DNA of 64,000 bases from the NCBI GenBank assembly GCA_025617745.1, contig CM046855.1:12244380-12308379 (forward strand), in the 5' to 3' direction. This document shows positions 48,501-60,500 of this stretch, in pieces; within the stretch, counting starts at the first letter, position 1, and each line of letters starts with the position of its first letter. Below the pieces are notes generated by a model. It did no database searches. It was given only the letters and a program-made list of their open reading frames with translations, and was not told the DNA's origin. The stretch is from Heliocidaris erythrogramma. Its lineage: Eukaryota > Echinodermata > Echinoidea > Camarodonta > Echinometridae. The position numbers were made by a program, and so were the translations under genes.

Positions 48501-51500
48501 AGTCTGACCAACCACTCTTCTCCACAATGATCTTCAGATAATTCAGAAGTTCATGGGAGACGCTCGACTCAGAAGAAGTAGTCGCCCTCGGAGGGCTAAC
48601 CCGCTTCTTCTTGGCCTCCCCTGACACAGTTGGTGAAGACTCGGCCGATGTCGAGGGGAGAGAGTCCGCCCCGCCGGCCGGCTGGGCAGGAATCTGGCGC
48701 TTACGTTTCTTGGGCAGGCGAGCATGCTTACCGCTCCCTTTACCCTTTGAAACGGGCGCCGCTTCCGTAGGAAGCCCTGCACTGGGTACATTTGGAAGAT
48801 CACGACTCCTTTTACTCTTACCCGCCTTGCTTGGATTAGAAGCGTGCGGAGAGACAAAAGGAGCCGACCCCTGAGCGAACACATCTGTGGCTAGAGAGCG
48901 AGAAGTGTCACTCGAGCGAGACGAACTGCGGGTTGGGGTACCACCCACAGTTTTATCGGCGAGAGGTATTGGCCTAGTGAGGCACTCACTCTCTCTGTTA
49001 TACAATGTCTCTATCCCCGAGAGAGATATTGGCCTAGTGCGGCACTCACTCTCCCGGATTATCCCGCATGAGTTGGTCGTCAAAACGACAAACTCATCAC
49101 GGGCCGAGGTAGGCCCTAACTTACCTACGAGATGAACCTCTCGCAGCCAACCCTCCCAAGGCTAGGCGAGTCCCCACTGGGGAAACACTAGCCGTACGAG
49201 ACGGAGACTTCGACATGGCTGAAAATAAAGACAAGCAAACAAATATAGAACTATATAAGGCAACAACCAACTCACAATACGGAGTGGGAATAAACTCCTA
49301 TTACGGAGAAACACAACGTTCTGATTAAACCGCTTGTCTAAGCGCGTTGAATCAACCACCTACAGACACGGGGGAAGAGCCCGACGCAGTGTACTAGTAC
49401 ACCGTCTGTGAGTAATGCCCAGAAGGGGAAGAAAAACGGCAAAATAATTTGATTAAAATACCGTGAAGGAGGTTGACTTAGGAAAAGTCCGATACACCAA
49501 AATGTGTGTAAAAGCTTGGTGAACGGAATTTTTATTGCGAATAGCAACCAAAAACGCTTTTGGAGGTAAAAATCTCGCAATTTAGGCTAAGACTTGGCTC
49601 ATAGATGTCACTTCTCTGACGGGCGAGAAAGGAAGAGGAAGAGCATGGCGGCTGCGCGATCATGATTGGTGGACGGGGAGCGCGCGCGCGGGCAGGGGCA
49701 TGCGCGTTTCTGACTTAGTTTTTCTCGAATGACGGCATAGTTTGGGAAACTAGCAAATAGGTAGATACATTGATTTATTGCTGTAAATATAATGTGTACA
49801 TGCCTAGTAGGTCCCTTGAAGAAGGGTTTGATCGGTACGTGAAAGTAAGCATCTTTCAAGTCCACCGAAATGGCCACGTCTGACGGTCTGATAGCCGGAA
49901 GAATCGAGACCAAGGTTTCCATGCGGAAACGCTCCCTTGGTATGAAGGTATTTATGACCTTCATATTCAAGATCATTCTGAGCGTTTGGGAATTACAAAG
50001 ATAGGGGAGAGACACAGATGGGGGTGGTCTCGTACCCTTTCGATCGTGCCCTTTTCCAGCAGCTCTTGAATCTCTGTGGAGATGTGCTCTAGAAAAAGGG
50101 GCGAGAGTGTATGAGGGTTGCGGCGGATGGCCCCGTGTGGGAGGGGCTCTGCGAGCTGTATGCAGAAGCCTCCTCGCACGATGGAGAGCACGAACTTGTC
50201 ATTGGTAATTTCTTCCCAGGCGGGAAGAAAGTACTGAAGACGGCCTCCAACCCTCTCCTCCAACGCTCGGGGCGCCAACCACGGCCCCGACCGCGACCTC
50301 GGGCCTTCTTCCTACCACGAGGAGAAGGCTCCGCCTTGGCTCCAAACGAGCGTGGAGCACTGGGCTGAACATGCGGTGCACGAGTGGGCTGATAGCCGGA
50401 AGTGACACCGCGTCTAGGAGGTGGAACGTTAGCCTGAGCCTGCGACTTCGGAGCCGAGGACTTAAGGCGTTTGAAAAGTTCCGCCGCCTGCTTGCATGAT
50501 TCAACTTCAGGGTTGATCCCCTCAGTCACCTTACCTCAAAAGAGGTGTTGACCGGAGTGGGGAACACTGGCCAAAAGGGCAGGTATGTCCCCGTCCGCAA
50601 TGCCAAGAGAGGAAAGAGCAAGCTTCCTCCTAGCATTGGTGGCTAGCGCTGCCGTAACAGACAGCTCCGACCACAACGAGCCCGTCAAAGACAAGAGGGC
50701 TTCGTCTAACAACAGAATGTCCGAATCGGAAGGGAAAGGAGCGTACCCAAGTAGGCAGTCAGTGTCAGGCCAGACCTGGAATGGGCTTCCATCAGGTTCG
50801 GGAACTTCTCCGCTTTGGTGTAACTTGTACTCTTAAAGTTGACACCAAGCCTTCCACCTACATGAATGAGGTCACTGGAACAAGACTTTCTCGTGAAGAA
50901 AGAGTGTCTTGCTGGGAGAAGGTGAAATCCCTGGCCAAGAAGGGAAGGAGGCTGAGAAGCGAAGTCATTGTAGACTTGCTTAAAGTCCTCCGTAAAAGGG
51001 ATGCCCTTGGAGGGACGCTCACCTTTGAAAAGGAGAGACGGATGTCCCGAATCGACCAGACTCAGTAAATACGTGTCGGGAAGATACAGTTCCGCCCGCG
51101 GGCAACGTCACGCCCGAAACAAAGAATGGACGAGACCTGCCCGCGCTTAGACGAAAATCGGACGCGTCCGGTACCCTCAAAGTCAGTCGTGCGTGAATGC
51201 GGAAATACTCGTACATTTGAGGGTACTTGGACTAAAAAATAACGCTACCTCAGGAAGAAAGATTGCGTGGCTTCGTCCGAAAAAATACAGAGTATTTCTC
51301 TTTGTAATAAAAAGGGTTTTATTTAATTTCCCGACAACCATTTAGATATATATGAGGACAATATTAGGAAATAATTTAAGTTGTCGAAGGTGTCGGGAAG
51401 TTCATTTCCGCATCCAAATTTTGGTCCCGACCAAAAATATGGACGCGGAAATTTTGCCCTCTCCGAAAGTGCGGAAACGCCGGGAAATGTTTAGAAGACA

Positions 51501-54500
51501 GTGAATAGAATCTTTCGAGATTATGCGGATAGGTTGCTGAATAAACGCGGATCTACTTATTTTACATTCTGCGTCCTGTCTGCGCCCTATTCTTCATATT
51601 TAATAGATAATAAACTGACGTACGCTGAGTTATTGTTTTAGTACCTTTTTTTATATGTTGCCTAGCAAAACGACATCGCAATTTGAGATCGGGATATCCT
51701 TTATTTTCTTTAAAATATAACTAGTTGCGCCCGTTTGAAGTCTTAACATTTTGCTTGGAGTTTGGTTTACTTGAAATTCTCTAGATTATGAGGAATCATG
51801 AATAAAATATAACATTTCTAAAATAGTGAAATGTGCGCCAAGTTTGACAAAAATAATTGTCAGTGGTTTCTTTTTTTCTAGGATGAACACCAGATAAAAG
51901 TCTATCGAAAGTTTATCCGAATCATTATTGTAAATACGTCTTTTTTTTTTAAAGTGAATTTACTAAATCATGATATATTTTTAAGTGTGTGGTGATATAT
52001 TACACTGATGTATTTACTTTTTAAAGAAACAAACATGTACAAGAAAGAAAATACAAGAATGAATGTTTTAATGCTGTCATAAAATATTGAAGAACGTAAA
52101 CTTTGATCACCACAGTGCTTCATGTTTAATCGTTACGATCGTCGTACATTTTTTTCTGTTATACAGGGGGCATATCTCACTCAAGCCCATTACTAAATTT
52201 TATTTGGGTGGTGTCCTGACTGTCCTTCATGTCATAATGCATAGGGTTCGTTACTCCTACGGTTCGTAATTCCGAAAATTCAATAGACTACATACATTTT
52301 CGGAATTACTAACCCTATTTTTTAAAAAGACTTTATGCCTTTCTTTTTTTTTTTTTTTTTAATTATGCCGTAGTCATGGTAGTATTAGGGCGTCGCCTTC
52401 CGGCAAGGGGGCTGCTACTGCCATTCACTGCCGTACTGGACTTCTTACAGGAAGCAACGAGGGCTCTGATTATCAATATTTTAATATACGAAACCCCGTT
52501 TTTTCAGGCGGGTGGCCAGGGAGGGGCGGTGGGGGCGGCCTCCCCCTTAAACGTCAACTTAAAAAAATGAGAACTCCTTGGAACTCCCCTCCCCGCATCC
52601 ACCACTTTTACATACGGTGGAAAGCAGTCCCGGCGACGAACTAACTATTTTCCGTCTAAAAGGGTGCTACGAGCCGTTATATTTATCTCCAATTTGCTAT
52701 AAAACGTCAGAGCTTCGCGCGGGAGCCCCTCCCGGCACGGTTCGTGCGCTTACAACCGCTCCTCCCATAAAATTAAATCCAGACTAAGCGGTTGCATTTT
52801 CCCTGTCTGAGCTTAATAATGTACATGATCTGATAGGCTTGATATTATTTTTATTTTCTGTTTTGTTTCGTGCTTGGAACAAAACTTGCCATACAAACTT
52901 GTCCATCCGTCTCGTAATGTACATTAGATCACATTCAGAGGTGACGAGAAACAAAATGCATAAATTACTTGCCATGTTCTTCTCGCTCCGCGAAGCCACC
53001 GCCCTTTTATGGTGAAACCGACATTTTGCGCGTTATTGTAAACATGTAAATCATTCTGGTCAAGTGAATGGTGTCGTGTCCTCTTTTCGCCAACGCGCCT
53101 TATTCTTTCCACATCTACCGCACAAATACCGAATAAAATTGTCTGTCTTATTACTCCTAATTATCCTGACTCAAACAGAATATAAAATAAAAACATTGAG
53201 TCATTTTGATTTGTCACTGGTGAAAATCATATTTCGCCAGTGATAAATGGCCGATAATATAGCTTGCATGTGGTCACAGGAAGCACAGGGACATTTTAAA
53301 AATCAATATGAAGTAGCAGAATGGAACTCGAATTTCTAGAGTGGGGGAGGGGTGGCTGAAAAAAAAATGGAGTAAGGGAGAGGGAGTAGAAAGAGAAGGG
53401 TGAGCAGAGAGTGAGAGTAGTGAGAAGCGGGGAAGAGGAGGAAAGTGGATGAGATTTTTAAAAACGAAGAGCGGATTCAGGGAGGACGAGGGAGCAAAGA
53501 CCGAGACAGAACAGATTACGAGTATATAAGAAGCAGTGAGAAAGAGAGAAGATTGGGAGGGTGGGGAGCGATAGGGAAAAAACAGAACAGAGAGAGAGTG
53601 ACCAGCGACCGAGAGAGAGAGAAAATAACTTGCGCTCCTCAAAGACACCGCCGCTTGATAGTGAAACTAATTTTGCGCACATTTGTCAATCATTCTGGTT
53701 GAGTGCTGGTATTGTGTTCTGATTTCTTCAGCGTGCCTTTTATATATACTCATCTCGACAAAAAACACCACCCCCCCCCCCAAAAAAAAAAAGGGGGAGA
53801 AGGGAGAAGAAGGAAGAAGAGAGCGACAGAGAGAGGGGAGGGAGAAGAAGCCAAAAACCGAGACAGAAGCAGTGAGAAAGAAAGAGAAGATTGGGAGGGT
53901 GGGGGAGGGAAGGGAGAAAAGTGATATATGGGGGGAGGGGGGGGGGGGGGGGTGAAAAAAAAAACATGTCTACGAGCCGCTACCTTTTAATCAAAATTTG
54001 CTATTAAAAGCGTCAGAGCCCCTCCCGCCATGAAATTGGCTAAGCGGCATTTGGAGTAACCAAAGTAACAATTAAAGAGCTGTAATGATGTACATGACTT
54101 TGTATCTGATAGGCTTATTATTTGTATTTTTTTGTTTTGTTTCGTGCTTGAACAAAACTTGCCATATAAACATTTCCAAATCAAACTCCCCCCCCCCCAC
54201 CCTCTCGAAAGTGGTTTTGAAAATCAAGATTTTGTATGTATGTTCATCCGTCTCGTAATGTACACTATTCAGAGGTGACGAGAAACAAAATGCATAAATT
54301 ACTTGTACTTGCTTTTCGCTTCGCAAAGCCACCGCCCTTTGGTGGTGAAACCGACATTTTGCGCGCTATTGTAAACATGTCAATCATTCTGGTCGTGTGA
54401 ATGGTATGTGACCTCTTTTCGTCAGCATGCCTTTTTCCTTCCACATCTACAGCGCACGAATAAAAAATGTAATGTCTTATTACTTCTAACACACGATTAT

Positions 54501-57500
54501 CGAGTTTCTCTCTCTCTCCTAAATCATGCACTTGTATGATAATCTCGGCTGAGTTCACTTTCTCTCTGCTAAAGAAAAACAGTCTGTGTTTCCGCTCTAT
54601 TTACTGCAGTTTTTTTTTTAATCGTAACTGCCTCTTGTAAAATTAACGCCCTGACAATTCTTTCTTTCCTTCTAAATCACGTACATGTATCATAATGCCG
54701 AAAGTTCTTAATTCTGTTTTGAAATTTGTATATACTCTTTTCTTTTTACTGGATTAAAAGCGATGGGAACAAAAAAGGCTAATGTGGATATTATTTTACC
54801 CTGCTCTAATTATTTTTAAAATGTGTATCTACGGGTTTCTAAAAGCTAAATTTCTTTTCTTTTCCCCATGTCTGCATGTTACGGAGGTATAGAATCCGCC
54901 CCTTTCAAAGAACAAGAATTAATGGAGCACCTCCTCAGGCCCCTGCACGAGACGATTATTTATTTTTTCTTCTCTCTCTCTCTCCCCCCCTATGTCCTTC
55001 TAAATCACGCGTTTGTTTTATAATCTCGTTATAAATAAAGCTAACTTTCTTTTCTTTTCGGCTGTAATAATCGTTACATAATTGAAATGTATCATCCTAA
55101 TGTTAAAACAGCGGGACGAAGATAAACTGCGTTTATATATAGCTCGAATGTCAACGCTTCACTCCGCTCTAGTTTACCCGAGGTTAAAATAAAAAAATCA
55201 TGCACTTGTTTCATAATCTCGAAAAAGATCATTTTCTTTCTGGTCAAAATGTTGACTTCCTTTTCTTTTCGGTTGTTAAAAGAGTTACAGAATTGGACTC
55301 TTATCATCATCATGCTAAACAGCGGGATGAAGATAAACTGCGTCCCAGCTCGCAAGCCATCGTTTCTCTCTGATCTATTTAACTGGAGCTTTAAAAAACA
55401 ATTCCCTCTCTCCAAAATCACACACCTATATCATAATTTCGAACGCTCTTCATAATTCTGTTTTGAAAGCTTACATTTACTTTTTGTGAGGGCATTTGAA
55501 GAGCAATCCTTTTCAGGGGACATATATCTAGTATGATAATCTTCCAAACGAACGTAGTAAGAGTAAGAAAGTTCAGAAATTATTTGTTTAACCCCTCCCC
55601 AGAACTCCAGCTCCCCTTTACACAATAGACCTTTTCATGGCATGGTCATTAATCTATCAATGGGTTCCGATTTCTAAGAACTTCCTGTCATAAATTGGAA
55701 GGCAGGAGTTTGACACAAGGAGGGGAGTGTCGATACTGAAAAGAAAAGATCGTTTTTGTTGTAAATAATGATCAATAATCCATCAATGGACCTCCCGCTT
55801 TCTAAGAACCTTCTGTCTTTTTGAGGCGCGGGGGAGGTCGTACATAGTAATAATTTGTAATTTCTAGTGCCTTTTTTGTGAGGGGTGGGGGACTTTGACA
55901 CTGCTTTATACAGTTTTATGATTATTGATCCTGAATTTAACATCTCATAAGAACCTAGAATAGAGTCTAAGATCAAGTGTACCGTGTTCCCTTGTGAAAA
56001 ACAGGGGCGGGGTGCAATACTGCACTGTATACTGTATTAAGTGTCAAATTTTCGCTTACTCGCATCACTCGCTCGCAAAATTTAGAAAATGGAAAAGTTA
56101 ATATTCGGGTAAGCGACGTCAGCACCCCGAGAAAAATAGTGCCCGTATGCCTATGTGTATGAAATAACTTACTTCATGACGGTCGTCAACGTTTGTCTGT
56201 TATTAGTACACCAACGCCAAAGGAATTTTTTTTCATCCCGATAAATTGCTTCTTTGTCGTTCGTCACTGTTATGTGTATTTCTACAATGTAACTGTAAGT
56301 TTCAATGTCACAATTTATAGTTCTTTAAACCTGATTGTACAATATACGTTATACAACTATACATGTACATGTACATATACATGTACATTTCCTTGACAAA
56401 GGGCTATGCCCGAATTAATATCGGATAATTGCCATCTCTACGGTTTTTTTATTTATATTTGTCTTTTCTACGTATAGTTTACCTAAACCGACGCAGAACA
56501 CTTTCTTTATACATGTACATGTATATATTCTCCTTTGATCAATATAAAAAAAAAATAAAAAAATAAAAAAATACTGCACTGTATAGTTCGACGGCATGAC
56601 TGCTTTTAACTTATTTAAGCGCAAATTACTATCGGGCAATACTGCATTGTATGTTACAGGGGTGGCGTGGGGGGGGTGGCGTGGGGGGGGGGGGGGTCCC
56701 ACACGCCACCCCTCCTGCGAGAAGCGCAAAAGCTCTGACGTTTAATAGCAAATTCGAGATAAATACCGTTCGACGACGGGACTGATTTTCAACTGACTTG
56801 TGTTTAGACGCTATGATGCATGCACTGCGAAGCGCGAAAACTTCGACGTTTTATCAGAGAAAGTACTCCGGGGCAATACTGTACTGTGTGTAACACGGGT
56901 GGTTGCGTGGAGGTGGGGGGGGGGGGGTGGTTTCTTTCCTCCAACACCACCCCCAAACCCCCCCCCCCCCACCCCCACCTGCGAAAACTTTTTTTTTTTG
57001 GCCTTGGCGACCACCCCCATCGCACCCACTGGCTGCGCGCCTGCATGCTGATGATCTAAAACAACAGAGATGTCGCTCGTCTTTATCATAGTATTAGTTC
57101 CATAGTAAAATTGAAATGACAAGAAGTTTTCTCTTACTTTTATCTCCAATGTTTCTTAAGCAAAATAGCACATAGTCGCGGCTTGAAATGACGGCATGAA
57201 TTTTATAGTAGGTCTAATAGTATTTCAGAAAATTCGTTTCATAACTCATCAGGCGTGTAATTCCGAAATACAAATTTTCCATAGCGAGGGGGTTCACAAT
57301 TCCAAATAAGTGACATATTTTTGTGAAGATTCGTTATTCAGAAGGTTCTTTACGTATATTTCGAAAACGATGAAGGCTCCATGTAGGATTCGTAATTACG
57401 AAAATATAATATAGCCCTAGAACCGGGTGTCTCCTGTATAAAGCCTATGAGAACTAGAAATGTGCATTGCTGGGGCCGCGCAATGCTAAATGTATCCCCC

Positions 57501-60500
57501 GGCACTGGCAGCAATTTGAAGGAGGGACAAAGACCCTCCCCCATCCCCTCCCTCAAACAAAAGGATGGTGTAGAAATTAGATGTGTAGGTTTCACTAAGA
57601 CACATCTTCATATAAAATTTGAAAGAAATGTGTTGAGTGATATACCAAGATACATCTCCATACAAAATTGAAAGAAATCCATCAAGAAATGTGGCCTGCA
57701 GAGTGCACTCACGCCATGCCCTGAAGTATGACCTTTGACCCTATAAAAGACGGAACACTGGTGGCAGCATCACCAAAAACTATAGGTTTTTAGATTACAC
57801 CAAGAGACACCTTCATGCAAAATTTGAACAAAATCCGTCAAGAAATGCAGAAGTAAGAGTGCAAGAAATGGAAAAATGACCTTTGACCCTATAAAGGACG
57901 GAACAATGAGGGCAGCATCACCAAAAATTAAATATGTGTAGATTATACCAAGATACATCTCCATACAAAATTTGAATGAAATCCGTCAAGAAATGCAGAA
58001 GTAAGAGTGCACAAAAGGGACAAATGAGCTTTGACCCTATAAAGGACGGAACAATGAGGGCAGCATCACCAAACAGTAAAGATGTGTAGATTATACCAAG
58101 ATACATCTCCATACAAAATTTGAAAGAAATCCATCAAGAAATGTGGCCTGCAGAGTGCACTCACGCCATGCCCTGAAGTATGACCTTTGACCCTATAAAA
58201 GACGGAACACTGGTGGCAGCATCACCAAAAACTAGAGTTTTTTAGATTACACCAAGAGACACCTTCATGCAAAATTTGAACGAAATCCGTCAAGAAATGC
58301 AGAAGAGTGCAAGAAATGGAAAAATGACCTTTGACCCTATATAAAGGACGGAACAATGAGGGCAGCATCACCAAAAATTAAATATGTGTAGATTATACCA
58401 AGATACATCTCCATACAAAATTTGAATGAAATCCGTCGAGAAATGCAGAAGTAAGAGTGCAAGAAATGGAAAAATGACCTTTGACCCTATAAAGGACGGA
58501 ACAATGAGGGCAGCATCACCAAAAATTAAACATTTGTAGATTATACCAAGATACATCTCCATACAAAATTTGAACAAAATCCATCAAGAAATGTGGCCTG
58601 CAGAGTGCACTCACGCCATGCCCTGAAGTATGACCTTTGACCCTATAAAAGACGGAACACTGGTGGCAGTATCACCAAACACTATAGGTTTTTAAATTAC
58701 ACCAAGAGACACCTTCATGCAAAATTTGAACGAAATCCGTTGAGAAATGTGACCGCCAGAGCGCACACAAGAGTACACACAAGACATCTATCAAAATATG
58801 ACCTTTGACCCTATAAAAGACGGAACACTGGGGGCAGCATCACCAAAATCTATAGGGTTCCAGATTTTACCAAGAGACACCTTCATACAAAATTTGAACA
58901 AAATCCGTTGAGAAATGTGACCGCTAGAGCGCACACAAACTATCCCCAAAAATATGGCCTTTTACCCTATAAAAGACGGAACACTGGGGGCAGCATCACC
59001 AGAAATTATAGGGGTCCAGATTTTACCAAGATACACGTCCACAGGAAGTCTGAAAGAAATTCGTCGAGAAATGTGACCGCTAGAGCGCACACAAGAATGT
59101 GACGCGGCGGCGGCGGCGGCGGCGGCGGCGAAACGCTGCTGAATCCAAAGTATCCTCCGGCATACTGCCGGGGGATACAATTAAATAATTCAGTAGTCAG
59201 CGGGTTAAGAACCTTCAGAAATATAAACATTTTTCTCATTCCCGGAATTATGAACCCCACTTCATTTTCGGAATTATGAACCCAAATCTAGAAAATTGGT
59301 TCGGCGCATAAATTACAAAGAATCTACTGACCAAAATATAATGAAACAACAAATAAATTAGAACTATAAGACGCAAAGTACATTTATCGACTTGAAAATG
59401 GGTTCGGCGCATAAATTACAGAGAATCTACTGACGAAATGAAACAACAAATAAATTAGAACTAAGACGCAAAATATATTTATCGAATCGAAAATTGCGTT
59501 TGGCGCGTAACTAATGGATAATATTCAACCCAAATAAAACATCAAATGGATAAAGTATACAACGTAAAATGTTTATATCGATTAGAAAATTGGTTCGGCG
59601 CATAAATTACAAAGAATCTACTGACCAAATGAAACAACAAATAAATCAGAACTAAGACGCAAAATATATTTATCGAATCGAAAATTGATTTGGCGCGTAA
59701 CTAATGGATAATATTCAACCCAAATAAAACATGAAATGAATGAAGTATACAACGCAAAATGTTTATATCGGATAGAAAATTGGTTCGGCGCATAAATTAC
59801 AGAGAATCTACTGACCATGCAAATGAAACAACAAATAAATTAGAACTAAGACGCAACATATATTTATCGAATCGGAAATTGATTTGGCGCGTAACTAATG
59901 GATAATATTCAACCCAAATAAAACATGAAAGGGATGAAGTATACAACGCAAAATGTTTTATCGAATAGAAAATTGGTTCGGCGCATAAATTACAGCGAAT
60001 CTACTTACCAAATGAATTAGATCTATAAGACGGAAAATACAATATGTGGGCAGCGGAATTTTCTGTAAATTTTCACTACAAAATTAGAAGCTCGAAAGTT
60101 GTTTTTTTGTGTGTGTCAAAGACATCGGAGCAATGCGACAAATGAGAAAATAAAGATGAAACACAAATCATAAGGATGTTTTGGTAACATCGGCGCATAA
60201 ATTACAGAGAATCTACTGACCAAATGAAACAACAAATAAATTAGAACTATAAGACGCAAAATACATTTATCGAATCGGAAACTGATTTGGCGCGTAACTA
60301 ATGAATAATATTCAACCCAAATAAAACATGAAATGAATGAAGTATACAACGCAAAATGTTTATATTGGTTCGGCGCATAAATTACAGAGAATCTACTGAC
60401 GAAATGAAACAACAAATAAATTAGAACTAAGACGCAAAATATATTTATCGAATCGAAAATTGCGTTTGGCGCGTAACTAATGGATAATATTCAACCCAAA

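Larger units (their letters stand above)
44033..49803 (-). mobile_element. DIRS-type tyrosine-recombinase retrotransposon, copy A (nearly full length)
   Basis: Minus-strand order: gag-like region, reverse transcriptase, RNase H, tyrosine recombinase; no DDE integrase, protease or LTRs were seen. The ends are inverted: the right-end segment CTAGCAAATAGGTAGATACA reappears inverted at 44280-44325 and again at 44075-44105, the DIRS hallmark. Frameshifts in gag and RT suggest this copy is not autonomous as written. It sits in DTD1 intron 2, in the same sense as DTD1. Confidence 0.9.

Noticed and set aside
57770-58577. Repeated membrane-like frames of about 64-69 codons on the minus strand
   Set aside because: They are translations of the 148-bp satellite; each simply repeats with the unit.
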